NCBI GenBank assembly: GCA_036939355.1
Contig: JALLAP010000367.1
Location: forward strand, 1-13,757
DNA: 13,757 nucleotides
Source: Thalassiosira profunda
Taxonomy: Eukaryota > Bacillariophyta > Thalassiosirophyceae > Thalassiosirales > Thalassiosiraceae
Direction of reading: 5' to 3'
Under the pieces are notes generated by a model, which did no database searches, was not told the origin of the DNA, and saw only the letters and a list, made by a program, of their open reading frames with translations. Of the stretch, positions 6,359 to 13,757 are shown one piece after another (position 1 is the first letter of the stretch; each line of letters starts with the position of its first letter). The translations under genes and the position numbers were made by a program.

Positions 6359-7315
6359 TCATCGCTCGCACGATTCCAGTGTGCCCTGCTGGCTGAGAAC
6401 GGTATCCTCCTTTCCCGAGTAACTCAAGCCATACTCATGCAACAAAAACCTCCCGCCGGCACCGTCGATCTTGGAAATGGATGGCAAGAGGCCCGCTCTT
6501 TCGACAGAGGGTGGGTTGCTATTGGAATAGCAAAGCATGTTGATCGAATTGGCGCCCTCCGGGAAGATCCTGGCGTCGTTCTGTCTGAAGTTTGGGCTTG
6601 GGTTGCAATTGCTGAGTTGCCAATGGCAGGTGTAGCCCAGGCCTGCAACGTATTGGATTAGCTCTTTGGAGCCTCGCTTGCAGTTGTTCTCCAGAAAGAG
6701 GACCGGGTTGCACCTCTGCAGCGTTTGCTCGGCGCCCTTTAAGACCATCAGCTCCATTTCCTCAACGTCGATTTTGATTAGGGAGGGGCAACTGTCTGCT
6801 GCAAACACGTCGTCAAGCCGGAGTTGTGGGACCAGTGAGATGCTTGCCCCTTGGCCCTTCCTGGAGTCCCGATTGTAGAGAATGTCAGGAACCTCGAGCG
6901 GTTGGTTAGAATTGCCCACGCCAGCATTGAACACACCCACATTGGTGTTCTCATTCAAAGCCAGATTGGCGTTTAGAAGCTGAGAGACGACACGTTGGGG
7001 CTCGAAGGCGACAACCTTTCCCTTCGTTCCCACTGCTTTTGCCAGGGGCACAGTGAATGTGCCGATGTTGGCGCCAACGTCTGCAACAGTGTCACCCTCG
7101 CTTAGAAAGTGCGAGAGCAACTTGATTTCCTCCTCGGCCCATTCTCCGTACTCGATGAGGGACTTGCTAATCCACGTGTCGGCACGGTTGACCAAGAAAA
7201 GCCCGTGGCGACACTCGACGAGCTTGTGATGCGTTCCTATGCTGGCGTCTAATCTTAGTTGAGCGACAGCCACAGTGAGCAAAGATAGGAGAAGAGCGGC
7301 AGTGGCGGCAAACAT
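6359..7315 (-). CDS. FkbM-family SAM-dependent methyltransferase with signal peptide
   Basis: 318 aa, single exon. Residues 1-18 form a signal peptide (MFAATAALLLSLLTVAVA) and no ASAFAP-type Phe follows, so the protein likely enters the secretory pathway rather than the plastid. The FkbM domain (about 70-210) shows SAM motif I VADVGANIGTFTVPLA at 77-92, the post-strand acidic site VVAFEPQ at 101-107, the family signature LIKIDVEEMELMVLKGAE at 179-196, and PVLFLENN at 204-211. FkbM enzymes typically O-methylate sugars, polyketides or similar small substrates; the substrate here is unknown. The C-terminal 100 residues, with several Cys and many Ser/Asn, have no recognisable domain. The gene is convergent with the membrane-protein gene to its left. 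Confidence 0.9.
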   Translation of the reverse strand: MFAATAALLLSLLTVAVAQLRLDASIGTHHKLVECRHGLFLVNRADTWISKSLIEYGEWAEEEIKLLSHFLSEGDTVADVGANIGTFTVPLAKAVGTKGKVVAFEPQRVVSQLLNANLALNENTNVGVFNAGVGNSNQPLEVPDILYNRDSRKGQGASISLVPQLRLDDVFAADSCPSLIKIDVEEMELMVLKGAEQTLQRCNPVLFLENNCKRGSKELIQYVAGLGYTCHWQLSNCNPSPNFRQNDARIFPEGANSINMLCYSNSNPPSVERAGLLPSISKIDGAGGRFLLHEYGLSYSGKEDTVLSQQGTLESCER

Positions 7316-7496
7316 ATTTGCTGCGCAAATAGTGGTGGGACCAAACAGTTTAAAAATTCAACGCACAAGTTCAAATTCAAAGCTTTTGAAAATTTCTAAA
7401 ATCGCCTCGCGATGCTTTTCCAACAAAGCGCCCGCATTCAGCCCAAGTCCTGTCTGAAGAGCACCCGACCCCCGGAACCCCATAGATACCAGCTCT

Positions 7497-7553
7497 TCAC
7501 ATCACAGCATATCCGCCCACCCCAACACAAATAAAATTCGCCAGCGAGTGAAT
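7497..7553 (-). pseudogene. Diverged second copy of the CBS gene's terminal coding segment
   Basis: Downstream of the CBS-gene stop, the minus strand reads IHSLANFICVGVGGYAVM then TGA, against the gene's own end IHSLASFAVGEGGHFVM then TAA (7631-7578). The DNA match begins with 14 identical bases (GCCAGCGAGTGAAT on the plus strand, 7540-7553 and 7618-7631) and resumes around the stop (GTGATGT, then AGCTG after the stop in both). The centre differs largely by synonymous or conservative changes plus one extra codon. It has no start codon and no splice acceptor directly before it, so it is best described as a relic of a tandem paralogue or a possible alternative terminal coding segment. Confidence 0.6.
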
Positions 7554-7577
7554 CAGGGGAAAGAACCCATCAGCTGT

Positions 7578-8409
7578 TTACATCACAAAGTGCCCACCCT
7601 CCCCGACGGCGAAGCTGGCCAGCGAGTGAATTGTGTGCTCTTTTTCTTCCAGGCAGGATTTAATCAAGTCTTTGATCGAGATTATGCCCACCACCTGGCC
7701 CTCGTCGTCGACGAGCGGCAGGTGGCGAATGTCTCGGCTCAACATCTTTTCCATGCACGCATCCACCGTATCGTTGGGAGAGGCGGTCACCAGATTCGCG
7801 GCCTTGGTGGAGATCTGCTTCACCTTTGTCGTTTTGCCCTGAGATGAAGTGAAGAAAGATGAGTAATTCAGCACATCTGCAATGCATTAATTTGCTGCAT
7901 CCATCAAGAAAACTCACAGTTTTGCCAAGCAATGCAATCTTCGTGACGTAATCGCGCTCGCTGATGACCCCCGAGAGTTTGCCTGTTCAAAGGATGCATA
8001 CAAGACACGTGAAGCTGAGTTTGCGTCTATACTCTGAAGCAAAGCAAATGCAATTTGACACTACTCACCAGTGGCGTCCTTCGTCACCAGACAGCCCACG
8101 TTGTATGCAGCGAACTTCTCCACCGCTTCGCATCAAGGAGGAAGGTGCATGTGAGATAAAGGATGCATCAACAAAGCACAATTTTTGACAACGGTACCCC
8201 ACAATAATCTCACCCTCAAACACGGTGCTCTCGTCGTTTATGGTGTAATCGATGCCGCTGTAGCATGATTTAGACCAGGCCTGGGAGGCGTCACGGGCCT
8301 CGCCAAGTTTGGGAGTAACCATCGTCCGGCGGGCCGATTGGACGAGGGCTGCCGGCGGGCGCGCCCGGGCCGAGGCCCGCAGGAGCGAGGATGCGCAGGT
8401 GGAGAGCAT
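7578..8409 (-). CDS. Single CBS-pair protein, CBSX3-like, probably mitochondrial, four exons
   Basis: Exons on the minus strand are 8409-8214, 8125-8069, 7982-7918 and 7838-7578, joining to 192 aa; introns are 88, 86 and 79 nt, with GTGAG donors throughout. Splicing restores VFEAVEKFAAYNVGCLVTK, GKLSGVISERDYVTKIALLGKT and GKTTKVKQIS, which read continuously as a CBS domain. CBS1 spans about 58-105 (NVGCLV, SGVISERDYV) and CBS2 about 116-165 (DTVDACMEKM, RDIRHLPLVDDEGQVVGIIS). The first 30 residues are Arg/Ser/Ala-rich without acidic residues (MLSTCASSLLRASARARPP), a typical mitochondrial presequence, with no signal peptide. Length and layout match plant CBSX3, a mitochondrial adenylate-sensing regulator of thioredoxin; that function is inferred. 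A diverged copy of the last segment lies just downstream at 7497-7553. Confidence 0.9.
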
Positions 8410-8627
8410 AATGTTGGTTGCAATAAGGCGAGGAGGCGCAGCGGGGCGGAGGAGGGGCGGAGCCGAGGAGGAGGAGCTGCGTCGAGTGTCAAACGCCCTC
8501 TCTCTCAGAATAGGTTAGCGGTGTGGTAATCGTTACAAGAAGTTCAGAAACAATGGACGTACGTGTGTTTGTAACAACATGCTTAATTGCACCTGCTTCT
8601 ACCATTCTAGTAACCCTAAAAAAGATC

Positions 8628-10532
8628 TCAGTTTGGGCTGTCTCTGCTTCTCGCAAGGATATTGGCAATACTGGCCCGGTAATCTGGCGCCATGTGATCG
8701 TCGAGCAGCCTTGCGTCCAACTCCACGAACCGCAAGGCTTTGCAGGCGCCGTCACAAAGAACAGCTTCTTCTGCCATCGGAATGTCGTCTTTGCTTGCAT
8801 CGTTCGAATGCACATCTGCATTCTTCACTTGCTGCATCCACTGTTTTGCGATGCCTGCTGCTGAATCTCTCCGTCGACTCTCCTTTTCGCCCTGCCCTTC
8901 TCTCTGTTCCTTCTCCCAAAGGTCGTACATCAACACGACCTTGCCGGGCACGTACAGGTGATCCGGATCCTCGAGCTCGACCCCATCCAGTGCATTATCC
9001 AGCTCCGCGCTAACTTCGTCCACACTCATGAGCATCTCTCCGTCATTTCCCTCCCACATCTTGTCCAGGAAAGCCATTGTTGATCGAAAGTCCGATGCGT
9101 CCAAATTCTTCTCCGTCAGTTTCCGATCCACAACGCGCAACATCCTCCCCGTGACAACCAGAGGACCGATGCTCGCCCGCGGCACCACGTCGCAGTTGTT
9201 CACCACAGTCGTCACGAAGGGCGAGCACGCGAGTGCACTGGTGTAGTCCAGCACGGGCGGAGATGCAAACGCCCACACGTTCAACCGATCCGGGTCTTGC
9301 AACGAAGGCACCGCGGCCCGAAGCAAGATGGCAAGCAAAGTGGCGCAGCCCGCGCCCAAGCTGTGCCCCACGACAGTAATTTTGTACCCCGCTGGCAGGA
9401 GCAGGTTTTGTATGAACGGCAGCAGCTCTTTTGCCAGTCTCTGCGAGCTGATGAACACGCCTTCGTGGCATCGCAACGCAAGGCTGCCGCCCTCGTAGAA
9501 GGCATCGGTGAGGTTGTACTCCACGGAAGCGGCGCACATGTCTGTGAGGAAATCCTCCATGTTCGACGTGCCCTTCACACCGATGACTGCTTCCTTTTTT
9601 GACGGGTCTGAGTCGATTGCAATGTAATGTCCGAGGTATCCTGGTACCGCCGTCTTGTCGTGCTTGAGCAAACTTTTACCCATCCTTCCTAGTACCGTCT
9701 TGAGGTCATCTCCACTCTCGTGCTCATCATACGCAAGGTCGGCCAGCTCGAACCGTTCGTCCATTCCCTCAAGCAGTTTATCTGGTACTGCTGTGCCCGA
9801 GGATTGATACAGCTGGTCCCGCGATTTGGCCCTCCGAGACTTCACTTGCGAGAGGAGTTGAATCAATGCAAGGAACGACTGGACGTTGAAATCGGCTGCT
9901 TCATCCTGATCCTGTTCCTCCAGCTCCAACTTTGTCTTGGCCACATTCATCACGCCCTGGAGCTTCGTAGCAAAGTTCGACATGTCGGTGATGTCATCCA
10001 AATCCTCCGCCGCTTCCCTGTCGGTCTCTGTCACTGCACCGGATCCCCGGAAAGGAGCTCGCACTATGTTGACTATCCTACGGCCGTATCTGGCAATACG
10101 GGGCTTGGCCCACTGTGGCGTCGACCTCCACGCATCTCTCACTATCAGCACGGCCAACAATATTCTAGTGACGCCGATCTTTTGGGAGACGCGCGCATGC
10201 CGCTGCCATCCCGGCGCGGAGGCCGTGCCGAGGCCGTATCCTACGCCGAAGAGGAGGAGGGCGCGCGCCCAGGGGGCTATTTGGGGAATGATTGAAGTGC
10301 GCGGGGCGTCACTGCCATTGCCGACAGCGCCATTGTCGACAGAGGACAGGCCGTTGAAGAGCGGCGATGTCGATGATGGGCGCTTCGCAACTGCTCGCGG
10401 TGGTGACACTGTTGAAGAGGCGAGGGAGCGAAGCGCCAAGCGTTGCTGGGCGCCGATCTGCAGTGCATGCACCGAGCACTCGCTGGCGCCACGGAAGGCC
10501 AGCGCCAGCGCTAAGAGCGGTAGCCGTCGCAT
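8628..10532 (-). CDS. Class 3 lipase, probable sn-1-type diacylglycerol lipase
   Basis: 634 aa, uninterrupted. The Lipase_3 fold lies in about 255-470: AVIGVKGTSNMEDFLTD (oxyanion region, about 315-331), the nucleophile elbow VVGHSLGAG with Ser391, and NNCDVVPRAS with the likely acid Asp448. The third catalytic residue is placed by DDHMAPDYRASI near the end, His613, so a roughly 140-residue acidic and charged insert separates Asp and His. The N-terminus is a signal peptide or anchor (MRRLPLLALALAF), followed by a Ser/Ala/Pro stretch and two hydrophobic segments (about 88-103 and 121-132), suggesting membrane attachment. Residues 165-250 are charged and helical. The family hydrolyses mono- or diacylglycerols. 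Whether it goes to ER or plastid is unclear (LALAFRGA is only a weak ASAFAP match). Confidence 0.9.
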   Translation of the reverse strand: MRRLPLLALALAFRGASECSVHALQIGAQQRLALRSLASSTVSPPRAVAKRPSSTSPLFNGLSSVDNGAVGNGSDAPRTSIIPQIAPWARALLLFGVGYGLGTASAPGWQRHARVSQKIGVTRILLAVLIVRDAWRSTPQWAKPRIARYGRRIVNIVRAPFRGSGAVTETDREAAEDLDDITDMSNFATKLQGVMNVAKTKLELEEQDQDEAADFNVQSFLALIQLLSQVKSRRAKSRDQLYQSSGTAVPDKLLEGMDERFELADLAYDEHESGDDLKTVLGRMGKSLLKHDKTAVPGYLGHYIAIDSDPSKKEAVIGVKGTSNMEDFLTDMCAASVEYNLTDAFYEGGSLALRCHEGVFISSQRLAKELLPFIQNLLLPAGYKITVVGHSLGAGCATLLAILLRAAVPSLQDPDRLNVWAFASPPVLDYTSALACSPFVTTVVNNCDVVPRASIGPLVVTGRMLRVVDRKLTEKNLDASDFRSTMAFLDKMWEGNDGEMLMSVDEVSAELDNALDGVELEDPDHLYVPGKVVLMYDLWEKEQREGQGEKESRRRDSAAGIAKQWMQQVKNADVHSNDASKDDIPMAEEAVLCDGACKALRFVELDARLLDDHMAPDYRASIANILARSRDSPN

Positions 10533-10780
10533 GGCATCGAGGCGTCCGTGTGTGCCGCCTCCTACTTTTTGGCTGCCAGTCCGTCGGGTCGGCCTTTTCT
10601 TTGTGTCATCCAGCTCAGGTCGGTTGACACGCGTCCCTCCCTTGCTTCAGCTTTTTTCAGCCACTCGTTTTCACCGCCCCGGGCCCCGCCCCGCCGCCTC
10701 CTCGCTCCTCGCCCTCATCACACCACACCGACCCACATCAAGGCAGGACACGCATAGCAACCATTCCTACTCTCCCGCAC
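10533..10780. promoter_or_regulatory. Divergent intergenic region between lipase and TRM13 genes
   Basis: A 248-base gap between two divergent starts should hold both promoters. It contains a C/T-rich block at about 10640-10715 (including CCGGGCCCCGCCCCGCCGCC) and CA-rich words before the TRM13 ATG (CATCACACCACACCGACCCACATCA). No TATA box or RNA gene is evident. Confidence 0.4.
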
Positions 10781-12514
10781 ATGAGCAAGAGGGACGACAG
10801 TCAAGCAGGAGGCGGGGCGACCGTCCCACCGAGTGCCGGGGACGAAACCGACGGCAAGAAGAGCGGGGCCGCGGATCCACCACTCCCCGACGGATGGGAC
10901 CGATGCCACGCCTACAACCGGAAAAAGAGCCGGTACTGCCGGCAGATGCCCCTGCCGCCTTCCGCTCAGTGTTTTGCAAACCAACCGCGATATTGTGGCA
11001 ACCACCGGCATCTTTTGGAGGAGTGGCTATCAAACAATGAGCACATGATGTGTGCACCTGGAGACGGTGGCAGCGCGGCGAAACGACAGCGAACCGACCC
11101 ACAGCCCGAGGTGAAACCCAGCAACCGAAGCCAAAAGGAGCGGGGGAAGCGGGTCCCGTGTCCCGTCGACCCTTCCCACTTTATCTTCGAATCTGCAATA
11201 GAAAAACACGTGCTAGTTTGTCCTGCGGCAGTCCAGAAGCGAGAGGTGGAAGGGAAGGCGTACTACTCCGAAGGAATCAACTTGGGTGGATTTGGAGAGT
11301 TAGGCACTGTTGGTGCGGATGACGATATGTGCGATTTGGAGGAGGCGAAGAAGTTGGCGTTGGAGATACTGCGGGTGTTTCGTGGCGTCTTCTTGGCGCC
11401 AGGGGGGAATGCATTCAATGCAGGATCCACGCAATCAAAAAGTGAGCAACTGCAGAGCATTACAGAACAAGAAATCTACGATGCTTTGCCCGAGGTTGAT
11501 CTGTCTACTACTGAAGAGGGCATGGAGGCTGCAATGTGCAGTGTGGATGCAAAAGGAGGCAAGCTAACAGACGCGATAGCACGGCACAAAGTCAAGGCGG
11601 GAGGGCCACGACACCTGCAGCAAATCGCCAGCATCCTCGGTCACGTGCGTCAAAATGAATTGATACCAGCATCGGCATGCGAAGCGGGAAGCAAACCACT
11701 CGTCATAGAAATGGGCGCCGGCCGCGGAATGACTGGCCTCGTGGTGGCGGGCGCCACAGCCGTCTCTGCAGGCAGAGTAATGCTGTGTCTTGTCGAGAAG
11801 GCCGGCACGCGGAGGAAGGCCGAGACCAAAGCCCGCATCGCGGCGTACAGAGGAGATCACGCAAAGGAAGAGTGCCTCCGGCTGGATCTGGTGGGTATCG
11901 ATCGGGTCAAGTGCGATTTGGCCCACGTGGACATGTCGAAAGCGCTCCATCCATCCAACTCTGCAAAGAGGGTGGTGGTGGCCAAGCACCTATGCGGGGC
12001 AGGGACCGATCTTGCGCTAAAGTCACTTCGGAATCTCGATGCAATCGATGGGTGCGTCATGGCCACGTGCTGTCACGGCCTGTGCACGTGGACCGAGTAC
12101 GTCGGAAGAGATTGCTTCCAGCGTCTGTTTGGCAGCTGCTTTGGCGAGCGCGAGTTCAACTTAATGAAGCGCTGGGCGCCTGCGTCGGTGTTGAACGACA
12201 GCTCCAAATACGCTCGTCGAAATAGCGACGAAGAAGTGCAGGAAGAGCACAGTGATCGTATCGCAGAGGACCTGAAAGGAAGATATCCATCTATTGCCGC
12301 AGTTGTCAACGAGGCAGGGCTATCTTGTGGCGTGAGAGGTTTAGGAAGAGCTTGTCAGCGGCTCATCGATTATGGTCGCTGTGAGTACATGCAAAACCAG
12401 CTGTTCGGTGCATCTTCTGAAGCTGGCGAATGCATGGCTGTGAAGATGCTTCACTACGTTTCCCGCGATGTTACTCCTCAGAATGCTCTTCTCGTAGCCT
12501 CCAAACATTGTTAA
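10781..12514 (+). CDS. TRM13: tRNA 2'-O-methyltransferase TRM13
   Basis: 577 aa, single exon; ATG 10781 is the first Met and opens a short disordered leader. The domain order is that of TRM13: a CCCH zinc finger at about 42-75 (CHAYNRKKSRYC, then RYCGNH with Cys72 and His75), a U11-48K-type CHHC zinc finger (Cys127, His133, His143, Cys147 in PCPVDPSHF and EKHVLVCP), and the TRM13 methyltransferase domain from about 305. That domain shows the SAM site VIEMGAGRGMTG at 308-319, CDLAHVDM at 378-385, AKHLCGAGTDLAL at 401-413 and MATCCHGLCTW at 427-437. It ends DVTPQNALLVASKHC, as expected for a complete protein. The enzyme 2'-O-methylates position 4 in the acceptor stem of certain tRNAs. It is divergent from the lipase gene (248 bp apart); its last 53 bases lie in the duplication at 12462-12606. 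Confidence 0.95.
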   Translation: MSKRDDSQAGGGATVPPSAGDETDGKKSGAADPPLPDGWDRCHAYNRKKSRYCRQMPLPPSAQCFANQPRYCGNHRHLLEEWLSNNEHMMCAPGDGGSAAKRQRTDPQPEVKPSNRSQKERGKRVPCPVDPSHFIFESAIEKHVLVCPAAVQKREVEGKAYYSEGINLGGFGELGTVGADDDMCDLEEAKKLALEILRVFRGVFLAPGGNAFNAGSTQSKSEQLQSITEQEIYDALPEVDLSTTEEGMEAAMCSVDAKGGKLTDAIARHKVKAGGPRHLQQIASILGHVRQNELIPASACEAGSKPLVIEMGAGRGMTGLVVAGATAVSAGRVMLCLVEKAGTRRKAETKARIAAYRGDHAKEECLRLDLVGIDRVKCDLAHVDMSKALHPSNSAKRVVVAKHLCGAGTDLALKSLRNLDAIDGCVMATCCHGLCTWTEYVGRDCFQRLFGSCFGEREFNLMKRWAPASVLNDSSKYARRNSDEEVQEEHSDRIAEDLKGRYPSIAAVVNEAGLSCGVRGLGRACQRLIDYGRCEYMQNQLFGASSEAGECMAVKMLHYVSRDVTPQNALLVASKHC

Positions 12515-12606
12515 CAGATTGCGCATACATTTCNCCCGCGATGTTACTCCTCAGAATGCTCTTCTCGTAGCCTCCAAACATTGTTAACAGATTGCGCATA
12601 CATTTC
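12462..12606. repeat. Exact 72-bp duplication flanking the single ambiguous base, probable assembly join
   Basis: Bases 12462-12533 and 12535-12606 are identical, with the only N of the window at 12534 between them. Copy 1 contains the end of the TRM13 coding sequence, including its TAA at 12512-12514; copy 2 repeats that end and the start of the 3' flank. This is what results when two contigs sharing an end overlap are scaffolded with a minimal gap instead of being merged. The true sequence probably has one copy. The protein call is unaffected because the stop is in copy 1. Confidence 0.9.
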
Positions 12607-12671
12607 TACTACCACTCTCCAATTCTTCTCTCATGATTGTCCGTGCACTTATTCCTGGTGGTTGTTTGCTC

Positions 12672-13757
12672 TCACGGCGCCATGGCAGCCTTGGGGAGAT
12701 CCTTCCCCTCCATACCACACGCCTCGACGCTCAGATCCCACATCTTCTTTGCGACGTCGCGATCCCTCACAGCGTCGGATTGTGCGTTCTCGAAGATCTC
12801 CCCGCCGGATCCTCCCGCCCCCTTGGGCTTGCCGTCCTCGCTCCATCGTCCGACCTGCTGCGCCCCTCCGTTCCAGGACCAGTAGACATCCGATTTGGCG
12901 CAATTCGGATCGTCGACAACCTGCGCGAGGCGCTCGCCGGCCTCTTCCATGCCAACGTAGCCGCCAGTGACGTACTTCATGAACCAGGGGAAGGCCTGTT
13001 GTAGGGTAGAAAAGTGCGTCAGATCGATGCACAGGGGGAATGTCAAGCAAATCAACACAGCACATTGACGCACCTTGCGGAACCAGGGCCGTTTCTCCCG
13101 GAACAAGGACGTTTCGGCAATGCAGCCGGGGTACATGCTGCTGAAGGAGATGCCGGTGCTGTCGTGGTATCGTCGGTGCAACTCGGAAACGGTCATCATG
13201 TTGCAAACCTTGGAGTCTTTGTAGGCCTTCGCGCCGAAGAAGGGCTTGCCATCCGCCATGGCAACGGGCTCCTTCGCGCCCTGCTCAAAGCCCTGCAGAT
13301 TTCCGAGATCGGCCCGGGGGTAGACGAGACCGCCGCCTGATATTTCAGGAAGGAAAAAAATGGGCACAAGATGTGAACACAAGAGAGATGAGAAAGGAGG
13401 GACCGAAGAGAACCAAATACAAACGCCCATCGGAGCATCTCGCAAAACCAGCACCGTCAAGACTACGCAATCGAAAGGTGCACTCACCGACTGTGTTGGT
13501 GTTCCCCGTGATGCTTCCCACGATGCACATCCGGGCATCCTTCGCCTTCGCCATGTCGTCCACCATCAAGTTCGCCAGCAGAAAGTGCCCAAAGTGATTG
13601 ATGCCCATGCTCTGCTCGAATCCGTCGTCCGTCCACGCCGGCTCGGGATCGGTCGGCTTGTACACGGCCGCGTTGCAGATGAGATTATCGACCGGCCGGG
13701 CACTCTTGAAGGCCTTGAGGTTGTACACGAAGTCCCGCACGCTCTGGAGGCTTCCCA
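12672..13757 (-). CDS. POR: Light-dependent NADPH:protochlorophyllide oxidoreductase, C-terminal part, cut by right edge
   Basis: Three exons on the minus strand: from the window edge (13757) to 13488, 13336-13074, and 12995-12672, ending TGA; introns of 151 and 78 nt with GTGAG and GTGCG donors. The first visible exon gives SVRDFV, the Rossmann-fold DNLICNAAVYKPT, INHFGHFLLANLMVDD and CIVGSITGNTNTVG; the next GGGLVYPRADLGNLQGF and the catalytic YxxxK as AKAYKDSKVCNMM, then YHDSTGISFSSMYPGCIAET; the last AFPWFMKYVTGGYVGMEEAGERLAQVV. These are diagnostic of POR, which reduces protochlorophyllide to chlorophyllide with NADPH and light in the plastid. The NADPH-binding glycine motif and the plastid signal are outside the window. 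It is convergent with TRM13 (157 bases between stops). Confidence 0.95.

Noticed and set aside
6176..6661. Plus-strand open frame antisense to the FkbM gene 3' half
   Set aside because: The opposite strand encodes clear FkbM motifs. The frame also overlaps the membrane-protein gene's end.
7360..7405. AT-rich imperfect palindrome around CAAAGCTTTTG upstream of the FkbM gene
   Set aside because: The arms are uneven and AT-biased; chance is likely in AT-rich promoter DNA.
8238..8492. Minus-strand Pro/Arg/Ala-rich frame overlapping CBS exon 1
   Set aside because: It is a shadow of the GC-rich presequence-coding region. The CBS reading in the other frame is confirmed by three consistent splice junctions.
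9937..11040. Plus-strand open frame of about 367 codons across the lipase start and TRM13 start
   Set aside because: It overlaps two well-supported genes in other frames, including the zinc-finger region of TRM13, and has no recognisable protein content.
1..13757. Mobile element, CRISPR array, rRNA or viral genes
   Set aside because: No spaced repeat array, terminal inverted repeats, transposase, reverse transcriptase, or rRNA-like sequence was seen on either strand.

Overview
The window looks like nuclear DNA of a photosynthetic alga with a red-type secondary plastid, most likely a stramenopile such as a diatom or eustigmatophyte. Three sequence observations support this. Several genes carry short spliceosomal introns (73-151 nt, mostly GTGAG/GTAAG donors and AG acceptors). 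Two confident plastid proteins begin with a signal peptide followed by an ASAFAP-like motif (SAFTAP in the YceD protein, STAFRP in the PsbQ-like protein), and a third, unrecognised protein has a similar FSFRAP start. One of these proteins also has a twin-arginine thylakoid-lumen signal. The species cannot be fixed from the sequence. Genes are dense, on both strands, and independently transcribed; this is not an operon.

Layout. 1-101: possible charged C-terminal tail of a gene that starts left of the window. 560-1490 (+): plastid-targeted DUF177/YceD-family protein, one 73-nt intron. 1688-2194 (-) and 2612-3412 (-): two unrecognised tandem genes that appear to be diverged paralogues. 3592-3740: perfect 73-bp tandem duplication. 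3831-4241 (+): small unrecognised protein with a basic N-terminal half and an acidic, Trp-rich C-terminal half. 4459-5175 (-): PsbQ-like extrinsic photosystem II protein with tripartite lumen targeting. 5617-6315 (+): unrecognised, probably plastid, membrane protein, divergent from the PsbQ-like gene. 6359-7315 (-): secretory FkbM-family methyltransferase. 7578-8409 (-): four-exon CBS-pair protein, CBSX3-like and probably mitochondrial. 7497-7553: a second, diverged copy of that gene's last coding segment, just downstream. 8628-10532 (-): class 3 (diacylglycerol) lipase. 10781-12514 (+): TRM13 tRNA 2'-O-methyltransferase. 12462-12606: 72-bp exact duplication around the single N. 12672-13757 (-): C-terminal three exons of light-dependent protochlorophyllide oxidoreductase, running off the right edge.

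Functionally, POR (chlorophyll synthesis), the PsbQ-like subunit (oxygen-evolving complex) and YceD (plastid 23S rRNA accumulation) all serve the plastid. The lipase, CBS protein, FkbM enzyme and TRM13 are general cellular genes. I see no co-regulated pathway beyond this. The most interesting items are the paralogous unknown pair near 1.7-3.4 kb, the duplicated CBS terminal coding segment that still reads as a diverged protein end, and the two duplications that share a 73-bp period, one of which is almost certainly an assembly join.
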